Shown piece by piece: positions 24,620 to 32,756 of a stretch of DNA of 33,267 nucleotides. The DNA comes from an uncultured Oscillospiraceae bacterium (GTDB taxonomy: Bacteria > Bacillota > Clostridia > Oscillospirales > Acutalibacteraceae). The stretch spans positions 1-33,267 of the forward strand of contig CAUFXR010000018.1 in the NCBI GenBank assembly GCA_959596515.1, read 5' to 3'. The notes below the pieces were generated by a model. The model saw only the letters and a program-made list of their open reading frames with translations, searched no databases and was not told the DNA's origin. A program made the position numbers and the translations under genes. Within the stretch, counting starts at the first letter, position 1. Every line of letters begins with the position of its first letter.

Positions 24620-24900
24620 CAAGGGGGCGTGCCGGCCAGTCTTGCTGGTCTTTCGTGTTAGCCTTCCGTATCGGCCCGCTTTGTTGGCTGTCCGCGCCGG
24701 CTTTCGTGCCGGTCTGCTGTGCCGGCCCGCCTTGTTGGTTTTTCGTGTAGCCTCCTGTATCGGCCTGTCTTGTTGGCCGTCCGCGTCGGCTTTCGTGCCG
24801 GCCTGCTGTGCCGGCACGCCTTGTTGGTTTTTTCGTGTAGCCTCCTGTATCGGCCTGATTTGTTGGCCCCCCGCGCCGGCTTTCGTGCCGGCCGTCGGAA
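24620..24900. repeat. 90-bp tandem repeat array between noc and parA
   Basis: A TTTCGTGT-TAGCC-type block recurs at 24654, 24744 and 24834, giving three copies of a 90-bp unit, the last with one extra T. Each unit contains smaller GCCGGCC and TTGTTGG repeats. Open frames on both strands are read through but change frame with the extra base, so I do not call a gene. Confidence 0.85.
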
Positions 24901-25059
24901 ACAAAGGGCTTTTGTCGGTCTGGTTTTCCACCTGGGGGATAGCAGGGAATTTGAGACGAAAAAGTTTAAACCTTTTTTATCCTCCGCGGCAGAAAAGTAA
25001 TCGCGAGCCTTTTAACCGAATTAAAAAAATCCGCAGACAGTTTTTTAAAACCCGCCTTA

Positions 25060-25075
25060 TGTTTCACGTGAAACA
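25060..25075. promoter_or_regulatory. perfect parS site upstream of parA
   Basis: TGTTTCACGTGAAACA matches the 16-bp parS consensus exactly; the palindrome extends to 18 bp (25059-25076). It lies 425 bp before parA. With the copy in mnmG it gives two ParB-binding sites in the window. Confidence 0.97.
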
Positions 25076-25123
25076 TGAATTTACTAATTTTTAGGAGGAA
25101 GCCTTTTAAACGGAACAAAAAAG

Positions 25124-25132
25124 TGATATAAT
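25124..25132 (+). promoter_or_regulatory. extended -10 promoter of parA
   Basis: TGATATAAT is a perfect TATAAT (25127-25132) with an extended TGn motif. No good -35 is present, which an extended -10 tolerates. It would give a parA leader of about 360 nt. Confidence 0.7.
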
Positions 25133-25139
25133 AAATCCA

Positions 25140-25500
25140 CTGCCTGTTAAGCTAGGCAGGTGGGAAAACGGGAAAAAACAAGCGTTTTAAGAGAAAGTTC
25201 TCGCTTTTTACGAGAAAAGGCTTTTTCTCACTTTTGTTTGCACCCGACTAGAGAAAAAGACGCCGTAAAAACGATTTTGGCTTTGAGCGGCCGGGAAACT
25301 CATGAAATAGAGCTTTTGGATAGAATGATCCACAGGTTCTATGGCTGAAGAGAGGCAGATCTCCAAACGGTGGTGGTAAATGGCCGAAGAGCCAGGGCGC
25401 GGCCAGGTGGAAGGGCCGCCGGCCCGATGGGATCGCTTGATCCCTTGTTCGCGCGGGGAAAAGGATCGTTTAGCCAATAGAAACAGGGGGAGAAAACAGT
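25140..25500 (+). other. long, hairpin-rich leader upstream of parA
   Basis: Several inverted repeats are visible: CTGCCT/AGGCAG near 25140-25160, a nested stem 25191-25229 (TTCTCG 25198-25203 with CGAGAA 25211-25216, inside GAGAAA/TTTCTC) and GGGATC 25429-25434 with GATCCC 25439-25444. A 62-codon frame at 25160-25348 (GTG start, no ribosome-binding site) is unrecognised and unlikely. I cannot match the leader to a known RNA family. Confidence 0.4.
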
Positions 25501-26265
25501 ATGGGGAAGATCATCGCCATCGCCAATCAAAAGGGCGGCGTGGGAAAAACCACAACAGCGGTCAACCTTTCCGCCGCAATGGGGGAGAGAGGGCATAAAA
25601 CCCTGCTGGTGGATATTGATCCCCAGGGAAATGCTTCCAGCGGTGTGGGTATCGACCGGCGAAGTGTGCCGAAATCCACCTATGAGCTTCTTATTGGGGA
25701 AGCGAGTGCCAAGGAAGCGCTGATACAGACGCAGTTTTCCAATTTATCGATTCTCCCCAGCAGTCTGAATCTGGCAGGCGCCGAGCTGGAACTGGTGGAC
25801 TTTGAACACCGGGAATCCCGGCTGAAAACGGCGCTGGCGTCCCTCAGAGAGGAATATGAGTATTTGTTTATCGATTGTCCGCCGTCCCTGGGGATTATCA
25901 CCACCAACGCTCTTTGCGCGGCGGATACGCTGCTGGTGCCGATCCAATGCGAATACTACGCCCTGGAGGGATTAAGCCAGCTGATGAACAGCGTGCGACG
26001 GGTAAAGAGACAGTATAACGAGAGGCTGGAAATCGAAGGGGTTTTGCTGACGATGTACGACGGCCGGCTGAACCTGACCCAGCAGGTGGTGGAGGAAGTA
26101 AAAAAATACTTTCCCCGCAAAGTGTTCGGAAGTGTGATCCCAAGAAGCGTGCGGCTGTCGGAAGCTCCCAGCTACGGCATGCCTATCATGTATTTTGATA
26201 AAAGCAACCGGGGTACCGAGGCCTACCGAAGCCTGGCGGAGGAGCTGGAAAAAAATAACCGGTGA
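25501..26265 (+). CDS. parA: chromosome partitioning ATPase ParA (Soj)
   Basis: A 254-residue ParA/Soj ATPase that binds DNA nonspecifically and works with ParB-parS to move origins apart and influence DnaA. The deviant Walker A KGGVGKTT is at 11-18, switch I DIDPQGNAS follows, and the Walker B region is LFIDCPPSLG. The C-terminal SVRLSEAPSYGMPI block is typical. ATG 25501 follows GGGGGAG. Its stop codon lies at the centre of an 18-bp palindrome (26257-26274). Confidence 0.96.
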   Translation: MGKIIAIANQKGGVGKTTTAVNLSAAMGERGHKTLLVDIDPQGNASSGVGIDRRSVPKSTYELLIGEASAKEALIQTQFSNLSILPSSLNLAGAELELVDFEHRESRLKTALASLREEYEYLFIDCPPSLGIITTNALCAADTLLVPIQCEYYALEGLSQLMNSVRRVKRQYNERLEIEGVLLTMYDGRLNLTQQVVEEVKKYFPRKVFGSVIPRSVRLSEAPSYGMPIMYFDKSNRGTEAYRSLAEELEKNNR

Positions 26266-26274
26266 TCACCGGTT
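26257..26274. repeat. 18-bp perfect palindrome at the parA stop codon
   Basis: AACCGGTGA joined to TCACCGGTT, centred on the last base of the parA TGA. It has no T-run, so a terminator is unlikely. Confidence 0.6.
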
Positions 26275-26357
26275 CAAGGGAAAAATAATTCATGGGGGAT
26301 ACCGGTCGGCAAAACATAGGACAGGCTAAGACAGGCCGGAAAACCGGAGGAACCCGG

Positions 26358-26402
26358 AAAGGCGCGGAAACAAAAAGCGCGGAAACGAAAGGCGCGAAAA
26401 CG
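26358..26402. repeat. 15-bp repeat, three copies, between parA and parB
   Basis: GCGCGGAAAC-type units start at 26362, 26377 and 26392, in a purine-rich 217-bp gap. Otherwise the gap holds no gene. Confidence 0.75.
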
Positions 26403-26482
26403 GAAAACGGGGGAAACGGGGAACCAGGGAAGGATCTGTTCTTCCGGAAACCGTAACAACGCTATGATAGGAGGAATCAACT

Positions 26483-27352
26483 TTGGCAGCGAAAAAAGGC
26501 GGGCTGGGCAAGGGCTTGGACGCGATTTTCATGGAAAACGCCACCGAGAACAGCAACAGCACCGTAACCTTAAAAATATCAGAGCTGGAGCCCAACCAGG
26601 ATCAGCCCAGGCGGGAGTTTGATGACGAGGCCCTGGCGGAACTGGCGGATTCAATCGCCCAGCACGGGGTGCTTCAGCCCCTTCTGGTAAGGCCCATCGC
26701 CGGAGGCGGCTATCAGATCGTGGCCGGTGAGCGGCGGTTCCGGGCCTGCCGCATGGCAGGCGTTCAGGAGGTCCCGGTGGTGATCCGGGAGCTGAGCGAC
26801 GGCCAGGTGATGGAGCTGGCTCTGATCGAGAATCTTCAGCGGGAGGATCTATCCCCCATTGAGGAGGCCCAAGGGTATCAGACCCTGATGGAGCGCTATC
26901 ACTTCACCCAGGAGGAGGTCAGCCGATCCGTAGGGAAGTCCCGTCCGGCGATTACCAACGCCATGCGGCTGCTGCGGCTGCCGGAGGAGATCATCCAGAT
27001 GGTGTCCGACGGGGAGCTCAGCGCGGGCCACGCGAGGACTCTGCTGGCTTTTGAAAGGGAAGAGGATCAGCTGCAGGCGGCTCAGGCGGCGGTAAAGCAG
27101 GGCTTGTCCGTACGGGAGCTGGAAAAGCTGGCGAAAAAAGCGAACGCCGCCCTTCACGGCGGGGAGGAACGGGCCAAGAGGGTAAAGAGACGACCTGTTT
27201 TCATCGAGGAAGTGGAGCTTTCCCTCAACGAGCACTTAGGAAGGAAGGTCAAAATCCAGGAAAAGGGCAAGGAAAAAGGAGTTTTGACCATTGAGTTTTA
27301 CAGCCAGGAGGATTTACAGAATCTGGCGCGCCTGCTGGGCAGAGAAGAATAA
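26483..27352 (+). CDS. parB: chromosome partitioning protein ParB (Spo0J)
   Basis: The parS-binding CTPase that forms the segregation complex. The 289-residue protein starts with KKGGLGKGLDAIF, the short peptide that stimulates ParA, then has the CTP-binding motif GERRFRA at 82-88 and a helix-turn-helix. Residues R154, A160, R165 and G182 correspond to Caulobacter ParB R173, T179, A184 and G201; R and G are the ParB-type residues at the two key positions, in contrast to the Noc protein. Start is TTG at 26483 with AGGAGG 8 nt upstream. serS follows after 17 bp. Confidence 0.95.
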   Translation: MAAKKGGLGKGLDAIFMENATENSNSTVTLKISELEPNQDQPRREFDDEALAELADSIAQHGVLQPLLVRPIAGGGYQIVAGERRFRACRMAGVQEVPVVIRELSDGQVMELALIENLQREDLSPIEEAQGYQTLMERYHFTQEEVSRSVGKSRPAITNAMRLLRLPEEIIQMVSDGELSAGHARTLLAFEREEDQLQAAQAAVKQGLSVRELEKLAKKANAALHGGEERAKRVKRRPVFIEEVELSLNEHLGRKVKIQEKGKEKGVLTIEFYSQEDLQNLARLLGREE

Positions 27353-27369
27353 AAAGGGGTAAGAAAGCT

Positions 27370-28656
27370 ATGTTAGACATTAAAATGATTCGCACCGACG
27401 GAGAAAAGGTAAAGGAGAGAATCCGGAAACGGGAAATGAACCTGGATTCCATCGTGGATGAGATTTTAGACATTGATAAAAAGCGCCGTGAGCTGACCGG
27501 CGAGGTGGAGAGCAAAAAGGCGGAGCAGAACGCGGACAGCAAAAAGATTCCCCAGCTGAAAAAGGCGGGAGAGGATACGGCGCCGCTGATGGAGCGGATG
27601 AAAGCCCTTTCCGCCGAGATCAAGGAAGGCGACGCCAAGCTGGCGGAGATGGAGGAAAAGCAGAAGGATCTGCTTCTTTCCCTGCCCAATCTGCCGGACG
27701 AGGACGTTTGCGCCGGCGGCAAGGAGCAGAATCAGCCGCTGCATTATTTCAAGGAACAGCCGAAGTTTGACTATGAGCCTAAAAATCATGTGGAGCTTTG
27801 CGAGAGCCTGGGTATGATCGACTACCAGCGGGGCGCCAAAATCGCGGGCGCCGGTTCCTGGCTTTACCGGGGATGGGGTTCTCGCCTGGAGTGGGCGCTG
27901 CTGAACTTCTTCATCAACGAGCATATTAAGGACGGCTATGAGTTTATTCTGCCCCCCCACATGCTGGGCTACGAGTGCGGCTACGTGGCGGGCCAGTTCC
28001 CGAAATTCGGCGACGAGGTCTATTGGATCGAGAATCCCACCAGCTCTGACCGGAAGTTTATGCTGCCTACCGCCGAGACCGCCCTGGTCAATATCCACCG
28101 GGACGAAATTTTAAGCGAGGAAGATCTGCCGAAAAAATATATCGCCTATACCCCCTGCTACCGGAGAGAGGCCGGCAGCTATCGGGCGGAGGAGCGCGGC
28201 ATGATCCGGGGCCACCAGTTCAATAAGGTGGAAATGGTTCAGTACACCACGGAGGATAAATCAGATATCGCCTTCGAGGAGCTGGTCGGTAAAGCCGAGC
28301 GGCTGGTCCAGGAGCTTGGCCTTCACTACCGGCTGAGCAAACTGGCGGCAGGTGACTGCTCTTTCTCTATGGCCAGGACCTATGATATCGAGGTATGGAT
28401 CCCCAGCATGGGTATCTATAAGGAAGTCAGCTCCGCGTCTAACGCGAGAGATTACCAGGCACGCCGCGGAAATGTCAAATATCGGGGCGCCGATAAAAAA
28501 CTGCATCTGGCCCACACCCTCAACGCATCCGGCCTGGCCACCAGCCGGGTGATCCCAGCCATCGTCGAGCAGTATCAGAACGACGACGGTTCCGTCACTG
28601 TGCCTGAGGTGCTGCGCCCCTACATGGGAATCGACAGAATCGAAAAAGAACGGTAA
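27370..28656 (+). CDS. serS: seryl-tRNA synthetase
   Basis: Class II aminoacyl-tRNA synthetase charging tRNA-Ser. The 428-residue protein has an N-terminal coiled-coil arm (about 25-103), a TAETALVN segment, motif 2 CYRREAGSYRAEERG and motif 3 ending ASGLATSRVIPAIVEQYQ. Length is standard. It starts ATG 27370 and lies 17 bp after parB, so it is probably expressed from the parA/parB transcript. No T-box leader is possible in so short a gap. Confidence 0.97.
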   Translation: MLDIKMIRTDGEKVKERIRKREMNLDSIVDEILDIDKKRRELTGEVESKKAEQNADSKKIPQLKKAGEDTAPLMERMKALSAEIKEGDAKLAEMEEKQKDLLLSLPNLPDEDVCAGGKEQNQPLHYFKEQPKFDYEPKNHVELCESLGMIDYQRGAKIAGAGSWLYRGWGSRLEWALLNFFINEHIKDGYEFILPPHMLGYECGYVAGQFPKFGDEVYWIENPTSSDRKFMLPTAETALVNIHRDEILSEEDLPKKYIAYTPCYRREAGSYRAEERGMIRGHQFNKVEMVQYTTEDKSDIAFEELVGKAERLVQELGLHYRLSKLAAGDCSFSMARTYDIEVWIPSMGIYKEVSSASNARDYQARRGNVKYRGADKKLHLAHTLNASGLATSRVIPAIVEQYQNDDGSVTVPEVLRPYMGIDRIEKER

Positions 28657-28854
28657 GACTTTAAAAATATATCCTAAAAATATTTCAAGGCAAAGGGCGG
28701 AAAACTGGTCTGGAAAAAGCGCGGCCCCGCTTTCGAAAACGGAAGAGAAAGTTCTATTAACGAATTAAATTGATAAAGCCATGAATTAGGAAATGAAGCC
28801 AAAAAGCCGCCCAAATGGGGAAAGTTCCTCGTGATATTTTCTGCGTGGAACCAC

Positions 28855-28883
28855 TTGAAAAACGGCCCTGTTTTTGTTAAAAT
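28855..28883 (+). promoter_or_regulatory. guaB promoter
   Basis: TTGAAA (28855-28860) and TAAAAT (28878-28883) are 17 bp apart, one mismatch from consensus each. The start would be near 28890, about 95 nt before guaB. Confidence 0.75.
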
Positions 28884-28898
28884 TAAGGTTATATAAAT

Positions 28899-28930
28899 CA
28901 AGGCTGGAGACGATCATCCAGCCTTGTTTT
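28899..28930 (+). terminator. hairpin with T-run inside the guaB leader (possible attenuator)
   Basis: A perfect 10-bp stem (28899-28908 with 28917-28926) with an 8-nt loop, followed by TTTT. It begins only about 10 nt after the predicted transcription start and ends about 55 nt before guaB. It could terminate early guaB transcripts, or merely end readthrough from serS. The rest of the 28657-28984 gap is AT-rich with no gene. Confidence 0.6.
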
Positions 28931-28984
28931 GAACGCTGAAGCAAGGGGAAAAGATCAACAACTGAACAAGGAGGACCGTATAGG

Positions 28985-30463
28985 ATGTTAAACACTAATT
29001 TTCAAGAAAAGTTTGTCAAAGAAGGCCTGACTTTTGACGATGTCCTACTGATTCCAGGAGAATCCAACGTACAGCCCAAGGAGGTAGACGTCAGCACTTG
29101 GCTGACCAATAAGATCCGGTTAAATACGCCGCTGATCACCGCGGCTATGGATACCGTAACGGAAGCCCGTATGGCCATCGCCATTTCCAGAGAGGGCGGT
29201 ATTGGGATCATCCATAAAAATATGACCATTGAGCAGCAGGCGGATCAGGTAGACCGGGTAAAGCGGTCCGAAAACGGGGTAATCGTCAACCCGTTTTTCC
29301 TTTCCCCTAACCACTATGTCAGCGACGCCAACAACCTGATGGCGAAATATAAGATTTCCGGTGTGCCGATCTGTGAAAACGACAAGCTGGTGGGCATCAT
29401 CACCAACCGGGATCTTCGGTTCATGACCGAACAGGATTACAGCCAGCGGATCGCCGAAGTAATGACCAGGGAAAACTTGGTGACTGCTCCGGTGGGCACC
29501 ACCTTAGAAGAGGCCCAGGAGATTTTGAGAAAGCATAAGATCGAAAAGCTGCCCATTGTGGACAGCGAGGGACGGCTCAAGGGCCTAATCACCATTAAGG
29601 ATATTGAGAAAGCGGTCCAGTACCCCAATTCCTCCAGGGATCAGAACGGCCGGCTTTTGTGCGGCGCGGCCATCGGCGCCACCCCGGATGTGCTGGAACG
29701 GGTAGCGGAGCTGGTAAAGGCTCAGGTAGACGTTTTGGCGCTGGACTCCGCCCACGGTCACAACAGCAATGTGATAGAAACGGTTCGTAAGGTAAAGAAA
29801 GCTTATCCTGACGTCCAGCTTATCGCAGGAAATATCGCCACCGCTGAGGCCGCAAAAGCCCTGATCGACGCCGGCGCGGACTGCCTTAAGGTGGGTATTG
29901 GCCCCGGTTCTATCTGCACCACCCGTGTGGTGGCGGGTATCGGCGTGCCCCAAATCACGGCGGTTTATGACGCCGCCTGTGAGGCCTCTAAATACGGGAT
30001 CCCCGTGATCGCCGACGGCGGCATCAAATACAGCGGCGACATTGTCAAAGCGCTGGCCGCTGGCGCCAATGTGGTCATGATCGGCTCTATGATCGCCGGT
30101 TGTGAGGAATCTCCCAGTGACAGCGAGATTTATCAGGGCCGTCAGTTTAAGGTCTACCGCGGTATGGGAAGCCTGGCCGCGATGGGTCACGGCAGCAAAG
30201 ACCGCTATTTCCAAAGCGACAGCAAAAAGCTGGTTCCTGAAGGCGTGGAAGGCCGGGTGCCTTATAAGGGCGCTTTGTCCGACACGGTGTTCCAGATGAT
30301 CGGCGGCCTGCGGGCCGGTATGGGCTATACCGGATGCGCCACCATTGAAGAGCTGCACGAAAAAGCTAGATTCGTGAAGATCACCGGCGCCGGACTGAAG
30401 GAAAGCCATCCCCACGATATCCAGATTACCAAGGAATCCCCGAACTATTCCTTATCCATTTGA
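28985..30463 (+). CDS. guaB: inosine-5'-monophosphate dehydrogenase
   Basis: Oxidises IMP to XMP with NAD+, the committed step to GMP. The 492-residue protein has a split catalytic barrel interrupted by two CBS (Bateman) domains at about 95-215, which in many IMPDHs sense purine nucleotides. The catalytic cysteine is C311 in GPGSICTTR, and the mobile flap (GMGSLAAMGHGSKDRYF then EGVEGRVPYKG) is intact. ATG 28985 follows AAGGAGG at 10 nt. It has its own promoter and a hairpin in the leader. Confidence 0.98.
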   Translation: MLNTNFQEKFVKEGLTFDDVLLIPGESNVQPKEVDVSTWLTNKIRLNTPLITAAMDTVTEARMAIAISREGGIGIIHKNMTIEQQADQVDRVKRSENGVIVNPFFLSPNHYVSDANNLMAKYKISGVPICENDKLVGIITNRDLRFMTEQDYSQRIAEVMTRENLVTAPVGTTLEEAQEILRKHKIEKLPIVDSEGRLKGLITIKDIEKAVQYPNSSRDQNGRLLCGAAIGATPDVLERVAELVKAQVDVLALDSAHGHNSNVIETVRKVKKAYPDVQLIAGNIATAEAAKALIDAGADCLKVGIGPGSICTTRVVAGIGVPQITAVYDAACEASKYGIPVIADGGIKYSGDIVKALAAGANVVMIGSMIAGCEESPSDSEIYQGRQFKVYRGMGSLAAMGHGSKDRYFQSDSKKLVPEGVEGRVPYKGALSDTVFQMIGGLRAGMGYTGCATIEELHEKARFVKITGAGLKESHPHDIQITKESPNYSLSI

Positions 30464-30539
30464 TCAGAGGCCCCCCTGAGGGCCGCTGACGCCGTTCTTT
30501 TCCGCGCCACCGCTTGAACGAACTTGAAAGTGAAAGCGG

Positions 30540-30792
30540 AGGTTCCGCCCCAGGGCCGGCAGGTGAAAACGCTGAGGGTTCCGCCCCCAGGGCCGGCAGG
30601 CGAAAGGGCTGAGGGCTCCGCCCCCCGGCCGGCAGGTAAAAACGCTGAGGGCTCCGCCCCCCAGGGCCGGTAAGCGAAAACGCTGAGGGCTCCGCCCCTA
30701 GGGCCGGCAGGTGAAAACGCTGAGGGCTCCGCCCCCGGCCGGCAGGCGAAAGGGCTGAGGGTTCCGTCCCCCGGCCGGCAGGCGAAAGGGCT
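30540..30792. repeat. 36-38-bp GC-rich tandem repeat array after guaB
   Basis: The motif TCCGCC (TCCGTC in the last) recurs at 30544, 30580, 30617, 30653, 30691, 30728 and 30763, so seven copies of a roughly 37-bp unit with GGGCCGGCAGG and GAAAACGCTGAGGG segments. Copies differ by small length changes in the C-run and between CGAAAGGG and TGAAAACG variants. Directly downstream of the guaB stop. Confidence 0.9.
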
Positions 30793-30830
30793 GCCTTTGA
30801 AAATTCCCAGAGAGAAAAATAGCTTGCTCT

Positions 30831-30846
30831 TATTTCCCGGGAAAGA
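30831..30846. promoter_or_regulatory. candidate Noc-binding site
   Basis: TATTTCCCGGGAAAGA matches the B. subtilis Noc-binding consensus TATTTCCCGGGAAATA at 15 of 16 positions, the inner palindrome TTTCCCGGGAAA being perfect. The Noc protein in this window carries the matching specificity residues. Only one such site was found here. Confidence 0.65.
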
Positions 30847-30947
30847 AGATTTTGCGGAAGACGGGAAAGGATTCATACAAGGCCAATGAATAGAAACCGA
30901 GAGGCCAGACGACGCAAGCCGCAGAAAAGGTTTTTCCAAAGCGACTG

Positions 30948-30985
30948 AAACGGCCGGTATCCCAGTTGGGATACCGGCCGTTTTT
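30948..30985 (+). terminator. strong bidirectional terminator after guaB
   Basis: A perfect 17-bp stem (30948-30964 with 30967-30983) is followed by TTTTT on the plus strand and preceded by AAA, so it can act in both directions. It lies past the repeat array, about 485 bp after guaB. The stretch 31000-31270 is purine-rich low-complexity sequence with no supported gene. Confidence 0.92.
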
Positions 30986-31272
30986 GTCTGTGCTTAGAGA
31001 AAATAAAAATTTTGGTATCGTGGCCCCGAAAAAAGCGAAAAGAGGCAGGAACAAAAAGTTCTTTTCCGAAGCCTTCCCGTTTCGCCCCGCCGCCATCGGC
31101 GGACGTGGGTTAAAAAACAAGAGAAAGGGAAACAAAAACAAGGAAAAGGGAAGCAAGGGAAGGAAAACAAAAAAGGGGAAAACAAGGGGGAAACCCATCA
31201 AGGGCATGAGTAGCAAACCGGGCCTTTAGGATCCGGCCGTTTTTGCTTTTGCGGGGCTTTGGGGTCAGCCCG

Positions 31273-31638
31273 TTATAGATACATTTCGTCCCGGCCTTCC
31301 TTCAGGCTTTTCCCAAGGTAGAGGCCGAGCATGGCCGCCACGACATAGATCAGTAAAAAGCCGAAGAAAGAGAAGCCGTAAATGAATAAAAGGCAGAGAA
31401 AGAATAAAATGGTCACCAGAAGTATAAAATACCAGTGATATCCGTTGCGGACACCAAAGGCCATCGCGGAGATAAAGGAGATTCCCGGATTCAGGATCAT
31501 CAGATCCGCCGTGAGCATACGCTCAATGATTTCTTCCTCCTGTTGCAGCAAGATGAAAACCGGGGGGATGAAATAGACCAGGATCAAAATAATAGTGAAA
31601 GGGAATAGCTTTTTTAGGATTTTAATCAACTTTTCCAT
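31273..31638 (-). CDS. small integral membrane protein of unknown function
   Basis: A 121-residue protein with about four hydrophobic segments at roughly 13-33, 50-65, 69-88 and 89-108, with a short charged N-terminus (MEKLIKILKK) and a charged C-terminus. I chose ATG 31636-31638 because AAGGAG lies 8 nt upstream; the frame opens at 31671 with no ribosome-binding site. I do not recognise the family. It faces the opposite way to its neighbours on the left and is separated from guaB by a bidirectional terminator. Confidence 0.65.
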   Translation of the reverse strand: MEKLIKILKKLFPFTIILILVYFIPPVFILLQQEEEIIERMLTADLMILNPGISFISAMAFGVRNGYHWYFILLVTILFFLCLLFIYGFSFFGFLLIYVVAAMLGLYLGKSLKEGRDEMYL

Positions 31639-31919
31639 TTCTGCTGCTCCTTTAACTACGGATAAAACCACAAGATATTGTGATAAAAAAAGTTTAGCGT
31701 CAAATATACAGTAATAATAAAATTTGATATTACAGATCGTTATAAGTTTTCAACTTTTTCAACAATTTTCGGTGGAAAACCTTTTTAGGTTAAGAAACCG
31801 TTAATTACTTTTTTTATAAAACCCAGGTTTTCGTTAGAAGAAAAAAGGCTGTTCGGTCATCTCGTCAGTCATCTCAAAGGAAAGCGGGACAATGCGCTCA
31901 GAGTTTCAGATAGAGGCGC

Positions 31920-32471
31920 TCAAAGTCCCAGATAACCGTTCCATTCTTCTCTTAGAATGGCCAAATGGTCCACATCGTAAAAGGCGCCGTCTTTCAGCAG
32001 TTCACATCTGCCGGTGCCCTCGTAAAGGAAGCCCAGTTTTTCCATGACCCGCCGGGAGGCTCTGTTTTTAGTCATACACCTACCGGATATTCGGTAAAGG
32101 CACAGCTGGTTGAAAGCGAAAGCCAGCATAGCGGAGCAGGCTTCCGTGGCGTAGCCCAGGTTCCAGTAATCAGGGTTGACGAAATAAGAGATCACGCCGG
32201 AGCGCAGAGGGTGCTGGACGTTGATGATACCACAGTTGCCCAGATAGACGCCGGTGCGCTTGTCAAACATCCCGAATTCATAGCTAGTACGGTTTTTTCT
32301 AGCGTTCTCCACAAATTGAATCCACCAATCCACATGCTCCCGGGGATAATTTCGGGGAATGGCGTAAGTAGTATCATAAATTTCTTTTCTTCTCAAAACC
32401 AGCCATACACTGTCGGCATCGGAAGGACGATAGGGACGGATCAACATTCTGGCGGTTTCTATCTGATTCAC
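31920..32471 (-). CDS. GNAT-family N-acetyltransferase (RimJ/RimL type)
   Basis: A 183-residue acetyltransferase of the GNAT family, closest in pattern to RimJ/RimL-type enzymes that acetylate protein N-termini or small molecules. It has the N-terminal TARMLIRPYRPSDADSV strand, the acetyl-CoA motif around NLGYATEACSAMLAFAF and the C-terminal NRASRRVMEKLGFLYEGT block. The start is GTG 32469-32471 with AGGAGG 8 nt upstream. The substrate is not predictable from the sequence. The 248 bp on its left (31672-31919) are AT-rich with no gene. It is transcribed divergently from the tRNA genes. Confidence 0.9.
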   Translation of the reverse strand: MNQIETARMLIRPYRPSDADSVWLVLRRKEIYDTTYAIPRNYPREHVDWWIQFVENARKNRTSYEFGMFDKRTGVYLGNCGIINVQHPLRSGVISYFVNPDYWNLGYATEACSAMLAFAFNQLCLYRISGRCMTKNRASRRVMEKLGFLYEGTGRCELLKDGAFYDVDHLAILREEWNGYLGL

Positions 32472-32616
32472 AGCTGGGTCCTCCTCAAACGGTGAAATAA
32501 ATTCCCATTTTCTTACTGTTTATACTGTAGCACATCACGAATTTTTTCACAAGAACGCAAAATTCCCAAAAAGAGTATTTTTCTTCTGGTCAAACGGAAA
32601 GATTACGAAAAAAACC

Positions 32617-32646
32617 TTGACAAACCTGTCCTATCTATATTATAAT
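32617..32646 (+). promoter_or_regulatory. consensus promoter of the tRNA cluster
   Basis: TTGACA (32617-32622) and TATAAT (32641-32646) are both perfect with an 18-bp spacer, the same arrangement as the rpmH promoter. Start near 32653, 25 nt before tRNA-Met. Confidence 0.92.
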
Positions 32647-32677
32647 AAATCTCGCTCACTGAATAGTGGCGAAATAT

Positions 32678-32754
32678 GGCGGCATAGCTCAGTTGGCTAG
32701 AGCATTCGGTTCATACCCGAAGTGTCGATGGTTCAAGTCCATTTGCCGCTACCA
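32678..32754 (+). tRNA. tRNA-Met (CAT), probably elongator
   Basis: A 77-nt cloverleaf with acceptor arms GGCGGCA and TGCCGCT (one G-T pair), D-loop region TAGCTCAGTTGGCTAGAGC, anticodon loop TTCATAC with stem TTCGG/CCGAA, T-loop GTTCAAGTC and an encoded CCA. The first base pair and D-arm fit an elongator, not an initiator. Confidence 0.95.
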
Positions 32755-32756
32755 AT

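Noticed and set aside
24593..24931. Open frames on both strands across the 90-bp array
   Set aside because: Low complexity, no start signal, and the third copy shifts frame by one base.
28711..28735. Possible serS terminator (AAAGCG/CGCTTT)
   Set aside because: Six-base stem with no T-run; too weak to call.
30445..31229. Open frames across the 37-bp array and the purine-rich stretch after it
   Set aside because: They start in repeats or low-complexity sequence, one overlaps the terminator at 30948, and none has a ribosome-binding site.
31201..31250. Second terminator-like hairpin near the small membrane protein gene
   Set aside because: The arms around GGGCC and GGCC pair only with several mismatches and bulges.
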